Program-made: the position numbers and the translations under genes
Assembly (NCBI RefSeq): GCF_000003815.2
Contig: NW_023365727.1
Span: 1-64,000, forward strand
Reading direction: 5' to 3'
DNA: 64,000 bases
From: Branchiostoma floridae
Taxonomy: Eukaryota; Chordata; Leptocardii; Amphioxiformes; Branchiostomatidae
Notes under the pieces: generated by a model
Told to the model about the DNA's origin: nothing
Database searches by the model: none
The model's input: the letters and a program-made list of their open reading frames with translations, nothing else
In this document: positions 10,738 to 22,116 of the stretch, one piece after another
Numbering within the stretch: position 1 is the stretch's first letter
How the letters are laid out: each line of letters starts with the position of its first letter

Positions 10738-11640
10738 TGAAGATAAAGGGAGAGTTTCCACACGACCAAACCACTAATCCTAACCGTAATCAGGTACCAA
10801 GGACAACGTAGACCTGAAACGACCAAAGTAAGTACACTGGTTGAATCTTGGTTATACGTATATATCAAACCTATCATGGATAAAAAAGAAAAGAGTTTTA
10901 TTGCACGACAACTGTAAAGGATACTAATCAAAATGGTCGATTTGAGGTTTATTCAACAGTATCCAACCACAAAAGCAGTTTCTCTTTACGTCTTTAAGTG
11001 AAGACTGAAGGGTCTGTATACATGTAGATAGGAAAGACACTGTTACTATGGACACAACTATACGTAGGTAGTGAGGTATTATGGAAGTACAATGTAACGG
11101 TTAAGGTTACAGTGAATGTGAATAGGTCTATTGTGAGTTAGAACAAGCTACCCTGATGCTGAGATCTTCTACTGTCATGCCTATGATAATGAATCAAAGA
11201 CTGCTTTCGATAGTGGAATGTAATAGTTTCTAACCACAACATGACCTCCCGTTACTGTGAGGGCTTAGTTGTATGTGACCTTATAGATCAGACAAACAGG
11301 TGTCCCTGCACAATCAACTATGGGGTGGTTGGTCGCAGGTAATGTTACAGCTTTTGTGAATAGATGGTCTCTGGTCAAAACAAGCTATGCAATATACACT
11401 TTAGATCTTCAACTGTGAATCAAAGACTATTCAATAAGGCCATACAAAAGTATCCAACAACGATAGGAGTCTCCGTTAACGGTAAGTCTTAACGTAGACT
11501 CCAACATCAGAAAAAGCAAGACATTGTGGTAGTGGGGTAGGTCATGGCAGACGCAGGTCAGGTTACAGTGACTGCCGCCCATGCACTGAGATCGTTGTAC
11601 AAAACTGCACATATGAGCAACTTGTTTTGTCCTTTCTTTA
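10738..11640. repeat. Three diverged tandem units of about 230-250 bp
   Basis: Landmarks recur in order: GTATCCAAC (10949, 11446), GGTTACAGTGA-type blocks (near 11105, 11345, 11555) and AATCAAAGACT (near 11193, 11412). The copies are heavily diverged and non-coding. They lie directly upstream of the TPR exon. Confidence 0.5.
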
Positions 11641-11682
11641 AAGGTGGTCAACCTGGAATAAGAAAGCGAAAATATCAATCAA

Positions 11683-12329
11683 TATGACCAGCCTGGCAGA
11701 CAAGTTACGGGACCTAGAGCTGTGCCTGAAAAGTCGGGCGGGCAGTGAGACACGCCATTCTGAGCATGGATGTCTTTATGGAAATAGAAGTCTTAAAAAG
11801 TCTTGGAGACCTGCATCTTCAGAAAGGCAAGCGGAGCAAAGATTCAGTAGAGTTTAACAAGGCTGCTGCCCTGTATGCTGCTGCCCTACTGCGCTGCACA
11901 GATCCAGACATGGGACAAACACTGGAACATCGTATCGACTACTTGGAGAAACTCTCAAGACAACTGCTGCAGGCGTACAATCCACCAGAATCATGGGGCG
12001 CTACTGACGGCAACGTAGTAAGGGTGGCAAAGATTTGTGACAAAATAGACAGAAGAGTTGGTACTCTCTGGCACTCTCTTGAGGAAACTTACACAGAAAC
12101 ACTAGTGACTGCATTAGAAACCGGCGACGTGTTCTTGGAGCTCGAGGTTTTGAAATCTCTTGGAGATCTCTACTTTGAAAAAGGCAAGAAGTCCTCTGAT
12201 CCATCACAGATCTCTAAGGCAGCTGCCATGTACGGCCAGGCCCTGAGAAGATGTGAGGATTCTGGATCAAAACAGATTCTGCACCACCGTGTCTTGTACA
12301 TGGTGAAGATCTGGGGAGCAGTGAGAAGG
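11683..12329 (+). CDS. TPR-repeat protein, N-terminal exon with an apparent frameshift
   Basis: From the first plausible start (ATG 11683) the frame reads MTSLADKLRDLELCLKSRAG and then loses homology. The frame one step away opens near 11730 and reads RHAILSMDVFMEIEVLKSLGDL through to 12329. A single missing base around 11733-11745 would join the two; otherwise translation would start at ATG 11766. The long frame holds two related modules: VFMEIEVLKSLGDLHLQKGK with AALYAAALLRC (about 11770-11960) and VFLELEVLKSLGDLYFEKGK with AAMYGQALRRC (about 12130-12310). These are TPR-type helical pairs, of a kind I associate with expanded amphioxus TPR families that act as protein-interaction scaffolds. 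The exon ends in phase 0 at a GTAAGT donor (12330). The gene may be recently broken, or the base may be an assembly error. Confidence 0.75.
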
Positions 12330-12676
12330 GTAAGTTACTAAGTAGTCTTAATTTGGTTTTAAGAGCGACAGCACCCATCCGCCAAAAAAAACCCCACAAC
12401 AACTCGGATCCTTCTCTTAACAATGGCAAACAAAATCTAACACACTACACAAAGGCTTCCTTCCATAAACTAATGAGCAACACTTCAATCAGTCATTCTA
12501 TGACATTAACCGACTTTGAACTTTGATAACAAATGCAACCGATCAGTAAGTAAATGTACATTTAAATTTATATTTAAAAGTGCCAAGACACACATACCTT
12601 AATTGTAAATTCTACAATGTGCCAGAATCTACGTACAAGGTAAAACATTATAGCAATTGTGAATTGTATTTTCCAG

Positions 12677-12859
12677 CATCTACCAGCAAATAGATCAACA
12701 CCAAAAGGAAAAATATCACCGATGGGAACCAACAGAAGAACTGATGTAACTCGTGGCCACTATCTCCATCCTGTCCTACCGAGGAAGGAAAACGTCAAGC
12801 TTCACAAAGTTTACAATAAACCAACATTGCAGCAATACAAACTAACAGGTCTTAGACAG
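12677..12859 (+). CDS. Second exon of the TPR gene (basic linker)
   Basis: A TATTTTCCAG acceptor (ending 12676) opens 61 codons in phase 0, matching the preceding exon, up to a GTCAGG donor at 12860. The translation is basic and low in hydrophobics (LPANRSTPKGKISPMGTNRR, later LHPVLPRKENVKLHKVYNK), which suggests a linker between TPR blocks. No further exon is evident downstream; a retrotransposon fragment occurs within 300 bp, so the gene is probably partial or degraded. An alternative donor lies 11 bases upstream. Confidence 0.5.
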
Positions 12860-13118
12860 GTCAGGACACTGCAATTGAACAGGTACAATTTATGACAAGT
12901 ATATAACAACTTCAAACTATCTACAACAGTATACAACAGTATACTAACCTAACGTAACAGAAAATATGGCGGCATAGTGTATTTCACATTGTTAGAACAC
13001 TACTTCTCTTTTGTATAACATAATATATATATTGGCCTAGATGGACAGATATGGAGTCGGGACATGATAGAAGTACATTGAATACTTCTCTGCTTGTTTT
13101 AGGTAATGTTGTTCTGTT

Positions 13119-13316
13119 TCAATATTTTTCCTTTTTTTTATTATGATAAGGGCACATCATCAGGAAATGATATTCATCTTCAATACTGTCTTTGCAGATG
13201 GAACACATTCTCTTTTCAGTTGCTACATTTTTGTGACGACCCTTTTCAAGTTCTAAATAATGTGCTCCAATCCTTATTTTTGTATATGTAACAACCAGTA
13301 ACAACCCCCTCATCAT
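13119..13316 (-). mobile_element. Non-LTR retrotransposon fragment, C-terminal zinc-binding segment
   Basis: The minus-strand frame reads YTKIRIGAHYLELEKGRH followed by MCSICKDSIEDEYHFLMMCP and then HNKKKEKY. The pattern C-x2-C, DEYHFL, CP is the zinc-binding segment found downstream of the reverse transcriptase in several non-LTR element families. It is a short isolated fragment without the polymerase. Confidence 0.7.
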
Positions 13317-13496
13317 ATGGTACGTGCCATGTGCTGGGTAATTGGCTTGAATCTGCCTCTCCTCAGTCTGATTTCAATCAGTCTAAAACACGTCTGGGTC
13401 AGGACAGAACACGTCTCGGTCCAATATCACGCTTTCCCGGGAAGAACCTCAACTTTCGTTTCCTTGTGTTTCTACCTGAGCCTATTCCAAAACGAC

Positions 13497-13532
13497 ATGG
13501 AGTCCGAGACGCATGCACCATCTCCATCCACT
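13497..13532 (+). CDS. Candidate first coding exon of the NHL membrane-protein gene
   Basis: ATG at 13497 opens 12 codons (MESETHAPSPST) ending at a GTGAGT donor (13533) in phase 0. The next acceptor with a long open frame in phase 0 on this strand is at 22116, the large N-terminal exon of the NHL gene. The pairing rests only on phase and order, across 8.6 kb of repeats; a nearer first exon is possible, or translation may start at ATG 22168. Confidence 0.25.
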
Positions 13533-14194
13533 GTGAGTACAAAACTTCAGAATTATAGCATTACAAATCACGAATCGTTTATTTTTTGCATCTTCGCTAT
13601 GACTGCCCTAATTTGATCCCGACTATTTTAAATCAGTTCCTCAGACTAATAATATATATGCGAACAAGTCAAAACGACAATAGGCGAAAAGGTAAAAAAG
13701 CAGCGCTTACGTTTCTACATATTATAGACCAAAGAAAGTCTACTACAGAATGTGCATAATATAACTATAAAATCAATAAGTCTATGGGAAGAGGGGGCAT
13801 GGCTGATGACACAAGCAGTTCTAAATAAAGAATGTGCGTTCATTCCATTGTTAAGAAAGAGCACCAGTAGATAAACGTTTATCCGTGGATTGTAGATACT
13901 AAGAGGTGATTGCTCAGATTTTTCTCATCAGCTTTCAAAAGTCAAACTAAAAATGTGACTTTTTTAACGATGGTCGATAAGGCGTCAGAAGGATGACGGC
14001 TGAGACACAACGGTTTACCGGTTTCGACCTTTTATTCGCAAGTCTTCATCAGAATGACAAAAAATGTGATTTTTTAACGAGTTTGCTCAGTGCAAGGTCA
14101 TTGACCACTTCTAGCCACTGAACTACGCTCACTGTGGCAGCATCTCTTCTCCCTAACATTCAGCAAGTTCGACTAACTGATTCAATAGGCGAAT
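13533..14194. other. Non-genic stretch with a hammerhead-like repeat fragment
   Basis: Bases 13985-14065, read on the minus strand, contain CTGATGAAGAC, a short variable region, GGTCGAAACCGGTAAACCG and then GTTGTGTCTCAGCCGTCATC. This resembles the stem-bearing end sequences of some retroelements (see findings). The rest shows nothing coding. Confidence 0.35.
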
Positions 14195-14513
14195 AAGGGG
14201 TTACGAGGCTGCTCGGGAAATTCCCTACCCCATTCAGCCGGTTTGATCCACTCACACCGGGAAGGTCCCCTACTCTTTTCGATAAGTGTGGCGGGTTCTT
14301 TTACGTGCCCGGGGTATGACTCTCCCCAGACACGGGACCTCCATTAAACGTCCTATCCGAGGGACGGCCCAAGCTAGTTACTCATTTTAGGTGAGAAAAG
14401 TCGTGTAAAGTGCCTTTCCCAAGGGCACTAGATCGGTGACAAGGCAGGATTCGAACTCAAGACATCTCGGTCCCAAGGCAAACACGCTGCCGCTGCGCCA
14501 CGCTATCTCACAT
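14195..14513 (-). mobile_element. tRNA-derived SINE, full-length-looking copy
   Basis: On the minus strand from about 14513 it begins GTGGCGCAGCGGCAGCG (A-box-like) and has GAGTTCGAATCC (B box) about 40 bases on, so the head is tRNA-like. The body reads CCCTTGGGAAAGGCACTTTA, then GGAGGTCCCG, GGGCACGTAAAAGAACCCGC, CTTATCGAAAAGAGTAGGGG and CCTTCCCGGTG. The same body occurs at 40727-40990 and, as fragments, at 31095-31230. It is a Pol III-type retroposon that would have depended on a LINE for movement. Confidence 0.8.
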
Positions 14514-14839
14514 AGACTTGATGGACTTGGAATCTGACAACTGTTTTGTTTGGAAAGGTAGAAGCAAAACAACCTAACCCTATCATCAAAATCCACCTAA
14601 AACATTCCGTTATTAGACGCTCTGTTCCAAAACCTAACATAACCAGGTCACAATTTATGCAACATTCAGGACAGACACATTACAATATCATTACTCGTAC
14701 ATCAAATTGGATTTTTTCACATAAAAATCATTAAAAGATAAGCATATTTTGATCCAAATGAATCTAGTCAGACTAATATGACTGGCTTTGAATTATTCAT
14801 GCCAGAACAACAAATTCATGAGAAACTAGAGTTCCACGA

Positions 14840-15340
14840 ACACATATCTTCGCCAAATAAACAATTTTTTTATGAAGATTGTTGTTTTTGAAATGTTGTT
14901 AATTTTGGGAAATAGATATTTAATGAAATGCTGTTGTAATGTGAGTTTTTGAAATTTATGTGTCTTGTTTTGGAATGCAGTGAATTTATATTGTTTGTGT
15001 ATTTTTGCCTGCATTTGAAATGCTGGCACAGCTTTTGGTATGTCTGTGTGTGTCTGTCTGTCTGTGTTTTTTTGCATTTTTGTGGTCAGCATAACTTACG
15101 TATCTTTGGATGGATTGAAATGATATTTGGTATGTGGTATCTTTTTACTTGGACATGGTATGGTTTTCTTTTTTGTCGGTAGGTTGCAGGAACGTTGGAT
15201 TTACATGATATTTTGCATATTGTTACTTTTGGTAGAGATGTACATTTTAGATTGTCAATTATGCAAAGTTGGAGTTAATTAGCATGCTCATTTAGGATGA
15301 TCTTATTCTAATACAATTAATCTTATTGCCGGACTTATTT
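14840..15340 (+). repeat. Diverged copy of the octamer-rich repeat family
   Basis: It opens with CTTCGCCAAATAAAC, followed by a TGTCTG microsatellite, CAGCATAACTTACG, TTGGATGGATTGAAATGATA and TTTGGTATGTGG, then a weak ATTATGCAAA/TTAGCATG pair. The 5' edge CTAGAGTTCCACGAACACAT (14827) reappears inverted at the 3' edge of the copy ending near 20990. Confidence 0.6.
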
Positions 15341-16162
15341 ACAGGTAACATGCTGTAGCTTGTATTTTTCTAAGTGCTAACTTTTTATATTGGTGGTTAG
15401 AATAGACGTACATTTTATAAGTCTAAAGATAAGCTTAGATGTGAGTGTAAGTACATTATAGTGTGCAGCACTGTTTCATTTGGTCTGACTTGGTTTTGTT
15501 CAAAAAGAGACAGGCTTTTCCTTTTCCTCACATTTTCCGGGAGGCAGCTAGTGTCACAAATTGAACAGAAGTAAGAAACCACACAGTCTCTGCTAAGCTG
15601 GCATTTGTGGGTTTTCTTCCATCAGGGAAGAATAGACACATTAAGACTGGCTAATCTATCAACCATAATGTAAACAAACCCATGCCAGCTGCAGGCTTGC
15701 ACTCCATTTCAAACCTGCAGACTCCCTGGGGTTTCTAAGAGAACCATGGTTGTAAGTTATTCCTAAGACCAAATTTGTCAAGCGTTACTACAAGGAAAAC
15801 ATACATGCAAGCAAGTGTATAATGCAACTGCATAGTTACTTATTCCTGTCTCCCAATCCCATTGTCAGATACCCTGTGCCTATGTAGTCACTGTGTTCCC
15901 AGTTTCCCAACAGGAAAACAATGCTAAGGTGGCTGGGGATTAACCCATGTACCAGTTGTTAATGTACGGGTCAACCGTAACTAATAGCTGTGGCAGAGAG
16001 CATTAATGCTCTTGTAATGCTCGCCAATTGGCCTATTGACCTACATCTAAAGACAACAGCTGTGGCGCACATGTATGTACCACCCTATATGCTTCTGCAG
16101 TATATTGCAGTTTATCAAATTTCCCTAAGTAATTATATTAAATAGATAGTGATTTACATAAT
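15341..16162. other. Non-genic stretch
   Basis: No gene, RNA or clear mobile element is recognised here. Base composition is ordinary for the window. Confidence 0.4.
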
Positions 16163-16800
16163 TTGCATCTCATTATGTTCATAATCACCCAAAGTAACTA
16201 CCTACCAAAAACAAAGAATATCCTACAATCCCCTCTGGAGTTATCCTTTGCAAAAGTTACAAACTATAAGACCCACTGTAGTTCCAAACAAGCTGCTAGG
16301 GGGCCCAAAATTACACCATTTACTCCTAGCCCCAACAGCTACCCACCACTTAAAAATCATGAGCCTGGCACTTCTGGAAAATTTAGGCGGAAACTTTGAC
16401 GCTCACTTGCAGTACCAAAACAAGTCGCCAGGAGGCCCATTATCGAACTTGACCTTCCTTTCTGTGTCCCCTACCTATCAACCAAATATATTAACCATCC
16501 ATCAAGAACATCTCGAGTTAACTTGCATACAGACAAACGCACTTACATACAAAGCCAGCTACAGCACCATAGGTAAAAGCTAGCTAAACCAATCTCGCAC
16601 ATGACAATCCTTTCCACAACCGCTACACACCTGCCAAATATCGTGGAATTCGCCCAGCTGCGTTTTGACTTATGCTTCCCGAAAAAAACTCGAAAACAAT
16701 AACAACTTCGCTACTGTACCGTAGGAAAACGCCAGGTAAACCATTTTCGAACTAGGCATGTCTTTTGCTCAATGACCGTAAGTCATTTTATGGCCCTCCT
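16163..16800 (-). repeat. Inverted copy of the octamer-rich repeat (variant also at 52548)
   Basis: Read on the minus strand, this matches 52640-53030: ACCTGGCGTTTTCCTACGG, GCTTTGTATGTAAGTGCG, GATAGGTAGGGGACACAGAA and AAGGTCAAGTTCGATAATGG appear in the same order. Bases 16150-16190 carry the ATTTGCAT octamer. The short plus-strand frames here are shadows of the repeat. Confidence 0.7.
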
Positions 16801-17668
16801 GCCTAATTAACTGACCCACCAACTTTGATGTGCCATATTTTGTTTTTGGCTTGCTATATTCCAGAATTTTCAACAGGAAGTGGAGCACAATACCCATAAG
16901 TTTGTGTCAGACCATACAGATATCACCGAAAGCTCATCGATATTGAAATATGAATATGATAAGCACAGCTATATTTTATCACCTTTAGGCTCCAAGCGCT
17001 AGCCCCAGGAACATATTTGTGACACAAATATGGTATCTATGTATTCAGGAATGAACATTCTACAATATTCAGCCTGTCCCACACTTACTAGTGTGATTTC
17101 AACAGAGATATGTTTTAATATGTTCAAAATATTATAAAAAATGGCGTATTTGCAATATTCATGCAAGCCTGACAGGTAACTGGAAAAGGGAACAACAATG
17201 GGCCAGGTTGAACATTGAAGTGCAACATGTGTACTTTCCATACATGTCTTTTGTGACAAATGAAAATATTGCATAAGCTAGCGCTTTTACGAAAGAAAAA
17301 AGATGACAATTTTCAAGTTTGGGCTACTCTAAGGATGAAATGTGACACGTTTGTTTTGATAAAGGAACAATATGGCCAATTAATTTGTTTACACAACCCC
17401 CTGACAGTAGGACACCAGGCTCTCATAGGCGAACAATGGGAATTGTTCACACCTTTACCTGACAAGGTATATGTGCCAGACACAGCTTGGCTTGGCTTGG
17501 TTTGGTTTGACAAACAACAAACAAACAGCATTCGAGTATCTAAAATTACTTTTAAACAAATGCGGGGTTTCCAAATACAACATAGTATACACAATTATTG
17601 CAAATACCTGGTTAAGGCCTATCATGTTATACCATTATTAAATGGTGTGATATGTCACAGCAAAGTGT

Positions 17669-18515
17669 ATGATATCAAGCTTCTGTTTTGAACTACAAAA
17701 CAGAGCGGCAAGGGTGGTGCTACAACGTAGGCAACGGGACATCAGCATTGTGAACCTCCACCAAACTCTCAACTGGAAATACCTGGCTGATAGGAGATTT
17801 GAGCACACGTGCATTATGGTTTTCAAATGTCTGACAGGCTTGGCACCAACATACCTATCCGCCACATTTCAGCACAACTCTCGTATCCATACTTACAACA
17901 CTAGGCAGACCACTAAACTACACCCACCAAGCTACACCACCACATGTGGACAAAAAACATTTGCATACACTGGCACTAGCCAGTACAACAAACTAGCAGA
18001 TAACATAAGAAACATCACAACACTAAAAGGCTTTAAAACAGCTCTGAAGAACACATGTATATCTGACCTCAAGTAATATTGGAACTTAGTATGGAAAAGC
18101 ACCTTTGTCTCTGATGTGCCTTACTGTTTTAATTTTTTTGTTTGTTCAATCTTTACATATGATTTACTATCCATACTTTGTAAATTTCAGTTTCATTAAT
18201 TTTCGATTTACACATGATTTGATATATGATTTGACCTCTGACCTCCACTCCATCTCTTGACATATTGATTTTGACCTTGGAACGTTTTCGACATGAGTAT
18301 GGACACTGATTATGTTTTGACGCACCGGTTTTATGTTTTCTGTACTGTATGTTGTCCCTGGATGTTCAAAGTTTGACTGATTGTAACCACGTTTTTTGTC
18401 CTGTATTTATTATTTTACATGTATGTTTGATGGGCCCCCTTGGAAATCAACTATGCACTGTTGTAGGGGCTACCCATCTGTTTTCAAGATGAAATAAATA
18501 AATAAAATAAATAAA
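17669..18515 (+). mobile_element. 5'-truncated non-LTR retrotransposon, 3' end with AAAT-type tail
   Basis: The open frame to the stop at 18074-18076 reads FELQNRAARVVLQRRQRDIS, then LNWKYLADRRFEHTCIMVFK, CLTGLAPTYLS and, near the end, FAYTGTSQYNKLADNIRN. This is the conserved C-terminal region after the reverse transcriptase in CR1/Jockey-like elements (NRAAR, L-x-L-x-x-RR, KCL-x-G-x-AP). About 410 bp of 3' UTR follow, ending in (AAAT)n-type repeats at 18491-18512. The polymerase part is missing, so this is a dead 5'-truncated copy. Confidence 0.85.
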
Positions 18516-19666
18516 CATCATAATAAATATAATATTATGTGTATCCACAATTCTACCAAACCAGACATAACCAGACAGTTGTCATCATGACTGTCATGAT
18601 TCAGTTATACTGGAGACTGAATAGTAGCTACTAGTAATAGTTGTATTGACAAAACTAAAATGGAGACTTTTAGGTGTGGCTGTATGTTCAAATTTAAGGG
18701 GTTTAAGTGTGAAACTTGGTGCCATCCTGGCAAGCTGACTATGGTACATGTTACATGATGGGTAAGTGGCCACAACTATCACGGTAAAATACAAAATACA
18801 AAGAACATACTTTCGGTAGTTTAGTCTGAGTTTATCACTGATGCAATCAAGGACTTTATATTAAATTATAAAACATATAATTTCCTTGCTGCTGGTATGA
18901 ATCTACATTGCAAAACTGGTTTGGTACTATTTCTAGTGTTGCTTCATGTGAGTAGAATTTACTATAATTATAATCTAACAAGACAAAGTTAGGATACTGT
19001 TAATAAAGTACCAACTCAGTAACTTGCAAACAAGAAAATATCTGAAGTCTTTGTTTGGGGGAAACATCATGGCTACATTCTTGTATGTATTTTGGTGTCT
19101 GACATAAGTGGGTTTATACAGAAGTTCCAAAGCTAAACAAATCAAGTGCAAGTGGATGCTTTCTCCAGAGAGCTGTAACTTACATATTCTAAGATATTTG
19201 CAGACAGTCAGAGAAAAAATCTAGCAGTGACTATCTACTACATGGGAAACAGTTGATACTCAATACACATCATGTTGACATTCCCAGACAGTACTGTCTG
19301 AAACAACCCCGGGGTTCCAGGTAACACTTTACCTGGCTTGGTGGAACCCCTCTTGGGATGTTTTCACACTGGGCGTGGAGGGGGAAATTGGTCAACAATA
19401 GGGTAACTTAGGGTCAAAGTTCGTTGCTATGTGTTGCTAGGGGAGCCAACACCCACTTCGCTGGGGGTCTCAAGAAATGACTTACAGTCATTGAGTGACA
19501 ACCTCTACACACATGCAAAAAAATCAAAAAGTTCCAACCTCAATTTCTCGAGTTATATGCTGTTGACCTACATACAGACCCAAGTCGACAAAAACATAAT
19601 CTTCGCTGGCAAAGATAAAAATAATACCAGAACAGAGACAATCAGTCGGTCAGGCTGCAGTGATTA
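18516..19666. other. Non-genic stretch
   Basis: No coding sequence is supported. Bases 19308-19353 form a nested inverted repeat (GGGGTTCCAGGTAA, short loop, TTACCTGG, spacer, GGAACCCC), probably the edge of a small DNA transposon. The rest is unremarkable. Confidence 0.4.
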
Positions 19667-20990
19667 TTACCTTTGCCAGAATGGCTAAGGTAATATTTTC
19701 GGTCCGGTTGTGTGTTTTCCCCCTGTTTGTGAACAGCATAACTCGAGAAGACTGCGACGGATGCGGTTGATATTTGGTGGGTGGGTAGGGGTCTGGGGAA
19801 CGAAGGGGGAGTTCGATAATGGGCCCCCTAGCGGCTTGCTAAGGTACTGCAACGGACGCTCCATGCTTGATATGTCGCGTTCTGGACATGCTGCGGTCGT
19901 GATTTTTGAGCGGTAGGGACCCCTTAAAGCAAAGTGATTGCTGCGAGTTTGGGCCCCCTAGCGGTTTTCTTGGAAGTGCAGGCGCCGGTTTACTTGCAAA
20001 ATTTTGTCCGTTAACAGCATAACTCGAGAAGACTTCGACGGACGCTGATGATATTTGGTAGGTGGGTAGGGGTCGGGAAAACGAAGGTCAAGTTCGATAA
20101 TGGGCCCCATAGCGGCTTGCTAAGGTACTGCAGCGGAAACTCAATTTTTTATATCTCGTGTTCTGGACATGCTGTGGTCATGATTTTTTAGTGGTAGATA
20201 GCCCTTGGGGCAGAGAGTAAGTGCTGTGAGTTAGGGCCCCCTAGCGGCTTTTTTGGAACTGCAGGCGCCTTTTTCCTTTCAAACTTTGGACGAGAATAAC
20301 TCTACAACGTGTTGACGGATCTTCATGATTTTTGGTATGTAGATAGAATGAGTGTTGACTTACATAATGGTTACTAATTATGCAAATCAACAGCTAATTT
20401 GCATAATTAATGAGGAAAGTTTATGAATCCACTGCATTCCATTATAGGACTTTCGAACTTGTAACATATGTAGCTGGGAAGGAGGGAAATGTCGATAGAT
20501 ATCAATTATGCAAATGATAATCTCATTTGCATAATTAATGAGAAAATATGAAGATGTTGACGGATCATCAGGGTTTTTGGTATGTAGGTAGCGTAAGTGA
20601 AGACATATATAATGTGATACTTATAATGCAAATTAACAGCTAATTTGCATAACTGATTAGGAAAAGTTCATAAATCCACAGCATTCCATTATAGTACTTT
20701 CAAAGTTGTCACATATGTAACTGAGAAAGAGGGAAGAGAGTAAGAGGTGTATTAAAAGACTTGAAAAGAGAATAACTCAAGAATGGATCAAAGGATCATC
20801 ATGATTTTTGGTATGCTGATATCAATTAATTGTAACTTGGGATCTAATTTGCATAATCAATGCCGAAATTTTATAAACCAACTCCAAGCATATAATCTTG
20901 AAATGAAATGAGTAACGCATTTGTCTACAGACATCATTCTATATAACAAACCTGGTTTATTTGGCAAAAGTATGTGTTCGTGGAACTCTA
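19667..20990 (+). repeat. Near-complete copy of the octamer-rich dispersed repeat
   Basis: It starts with the hairpin-like ATTACCTTTGCCAGAATGG and CTAAGGTAAT and ends near TATGTGTTCGTGGAACTCTAG. The first 560 bp contain two consecutive GC-richer modules (CATAACTCGAGAAGACT, ATATTTGGTGGGTGGGTAG, CTAGCGGCTTGCTAAGG). The second half holds three ATTATGCAAAT or ATTTGCATAATTAATGAG inverted pairs. It is 1.3 kb long and no frame survives, so it is non-coding. Confidence 0.75.
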
Positions 20991-21250
20991 GTTGAAATTG
21001 TCTGTGGGGAACAAGGCTTTTTTTTACATATTTTGTCCTGGTCAAGCTATGTTCTCAATTTTTGGTGGCAGATAGCTTTTTTGTGTAAAGAAGAAGTTGT
21101 GTAGGGTAGGGCCCTAATAGCGTTACAAGTAGCGTGCATGAAAAGATTTTCTGTGAAAATACAGGCGAGGCTCGGGCGGTGTTGAAATTCGGCGAGCTTT
21201 GACCAAACTACAAAGTCGGCAGGCGTTCGCATGAATTGTAAAGCTGGCTT

Positions 21251-21915
21251 TATACCCCTGTCACATTCCGCAAAAATCGATCTGACGACGTCTGCGAGCT
21301 CTAAATAACAGTGTTTTCTCGATCAGTGCGTAAATTTTAGTGATCGTCGGCGATTTTTTGGAGTCGCCCGATGCTCGCTGTGTACCGAAACTTGTTCTTA
21401 ACATCAGCGACTAGTCGCCGGTGATCTTTGAGGTCTCAGTGCTTTGAGGTGCCGGGCGAGTAGAGACCGACTTATTGAACGTCGATAGAAAATTGGATGA
21501 CGTAACGCCCGTTGGTCGCCCGACTCCCGTTTTGTTCGCAAATGCAGACTTTCTTTGATCTAGCGAGTAATTCTGTCATGACTGTGGATCCTGTGTTAGT
21601 ATGCGGACTGGGTTTATCACACAGTTCCTTTCCTGTGATCATTTCTATTCTGCCCGTGCGTCCCATTGAATGGTTAACAAGATCCCCACAACTGAGATAT
21701 CTAAATTGATTGGCCTTTTTATGAGGAATCTTTTGTCTTACCTCGTCAGCGTGCAAGAGTTGGTGCCATGTCATGTGAGGCTAATTATCATAAATTTATT
21801 CGTAGGCGATCGCCTACGAAAAATAGACGCGACCCTCTGTCGATCGTAAAATCGGCCAACCTTGCAGCGATCGCGACGTACGCCCGAAGATCGTAAATAA
21901 TGTGACAGGCGTATA
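21251..21915. mobile_element. Non-autonomous DNA transposon with CCTGTCACATT ends
   Basis: The left end TATACCCCTGTCACATT (21251) is mirrored by AATGTGACAGGCGTATA ending at 21915. The interior is rich in GATCG/CGATC motifs and includes a perfect 22-bp palindrome, TTCGTAGGCGATCG then CCTACGAA, at 21799-21820. No transposase frame is present in the 665 bp. Superfamily is not assigned: flanking bases do not give a clean target duplication. Confidence 0.55.
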
Positions 21916-22116
21916 ATGACGACACGATAAGCCGTGACACGCTATTCATTGTAATTGCAAGGGGAGAGCTAGGGGAATTTCCTTCTACAGTGGACTGTAA
22001 ACGCTGCACATAACGCCTGTCTTGATCATCACCAATATAAGCTTAGTTCATCTCAGTTCGATTGAGGTACATGTTAACTGGTTCGACATCACTTAGACTT
22101 TCCATTTTCACAACAG

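Noticed and set aside
14413-14513. Possible functional tRNA gene on the minus strand
   Set aside because: A- and B-box-like sequences are present, but the cloverleaf is not intact and the block continues into a SINE body shared with other loci.
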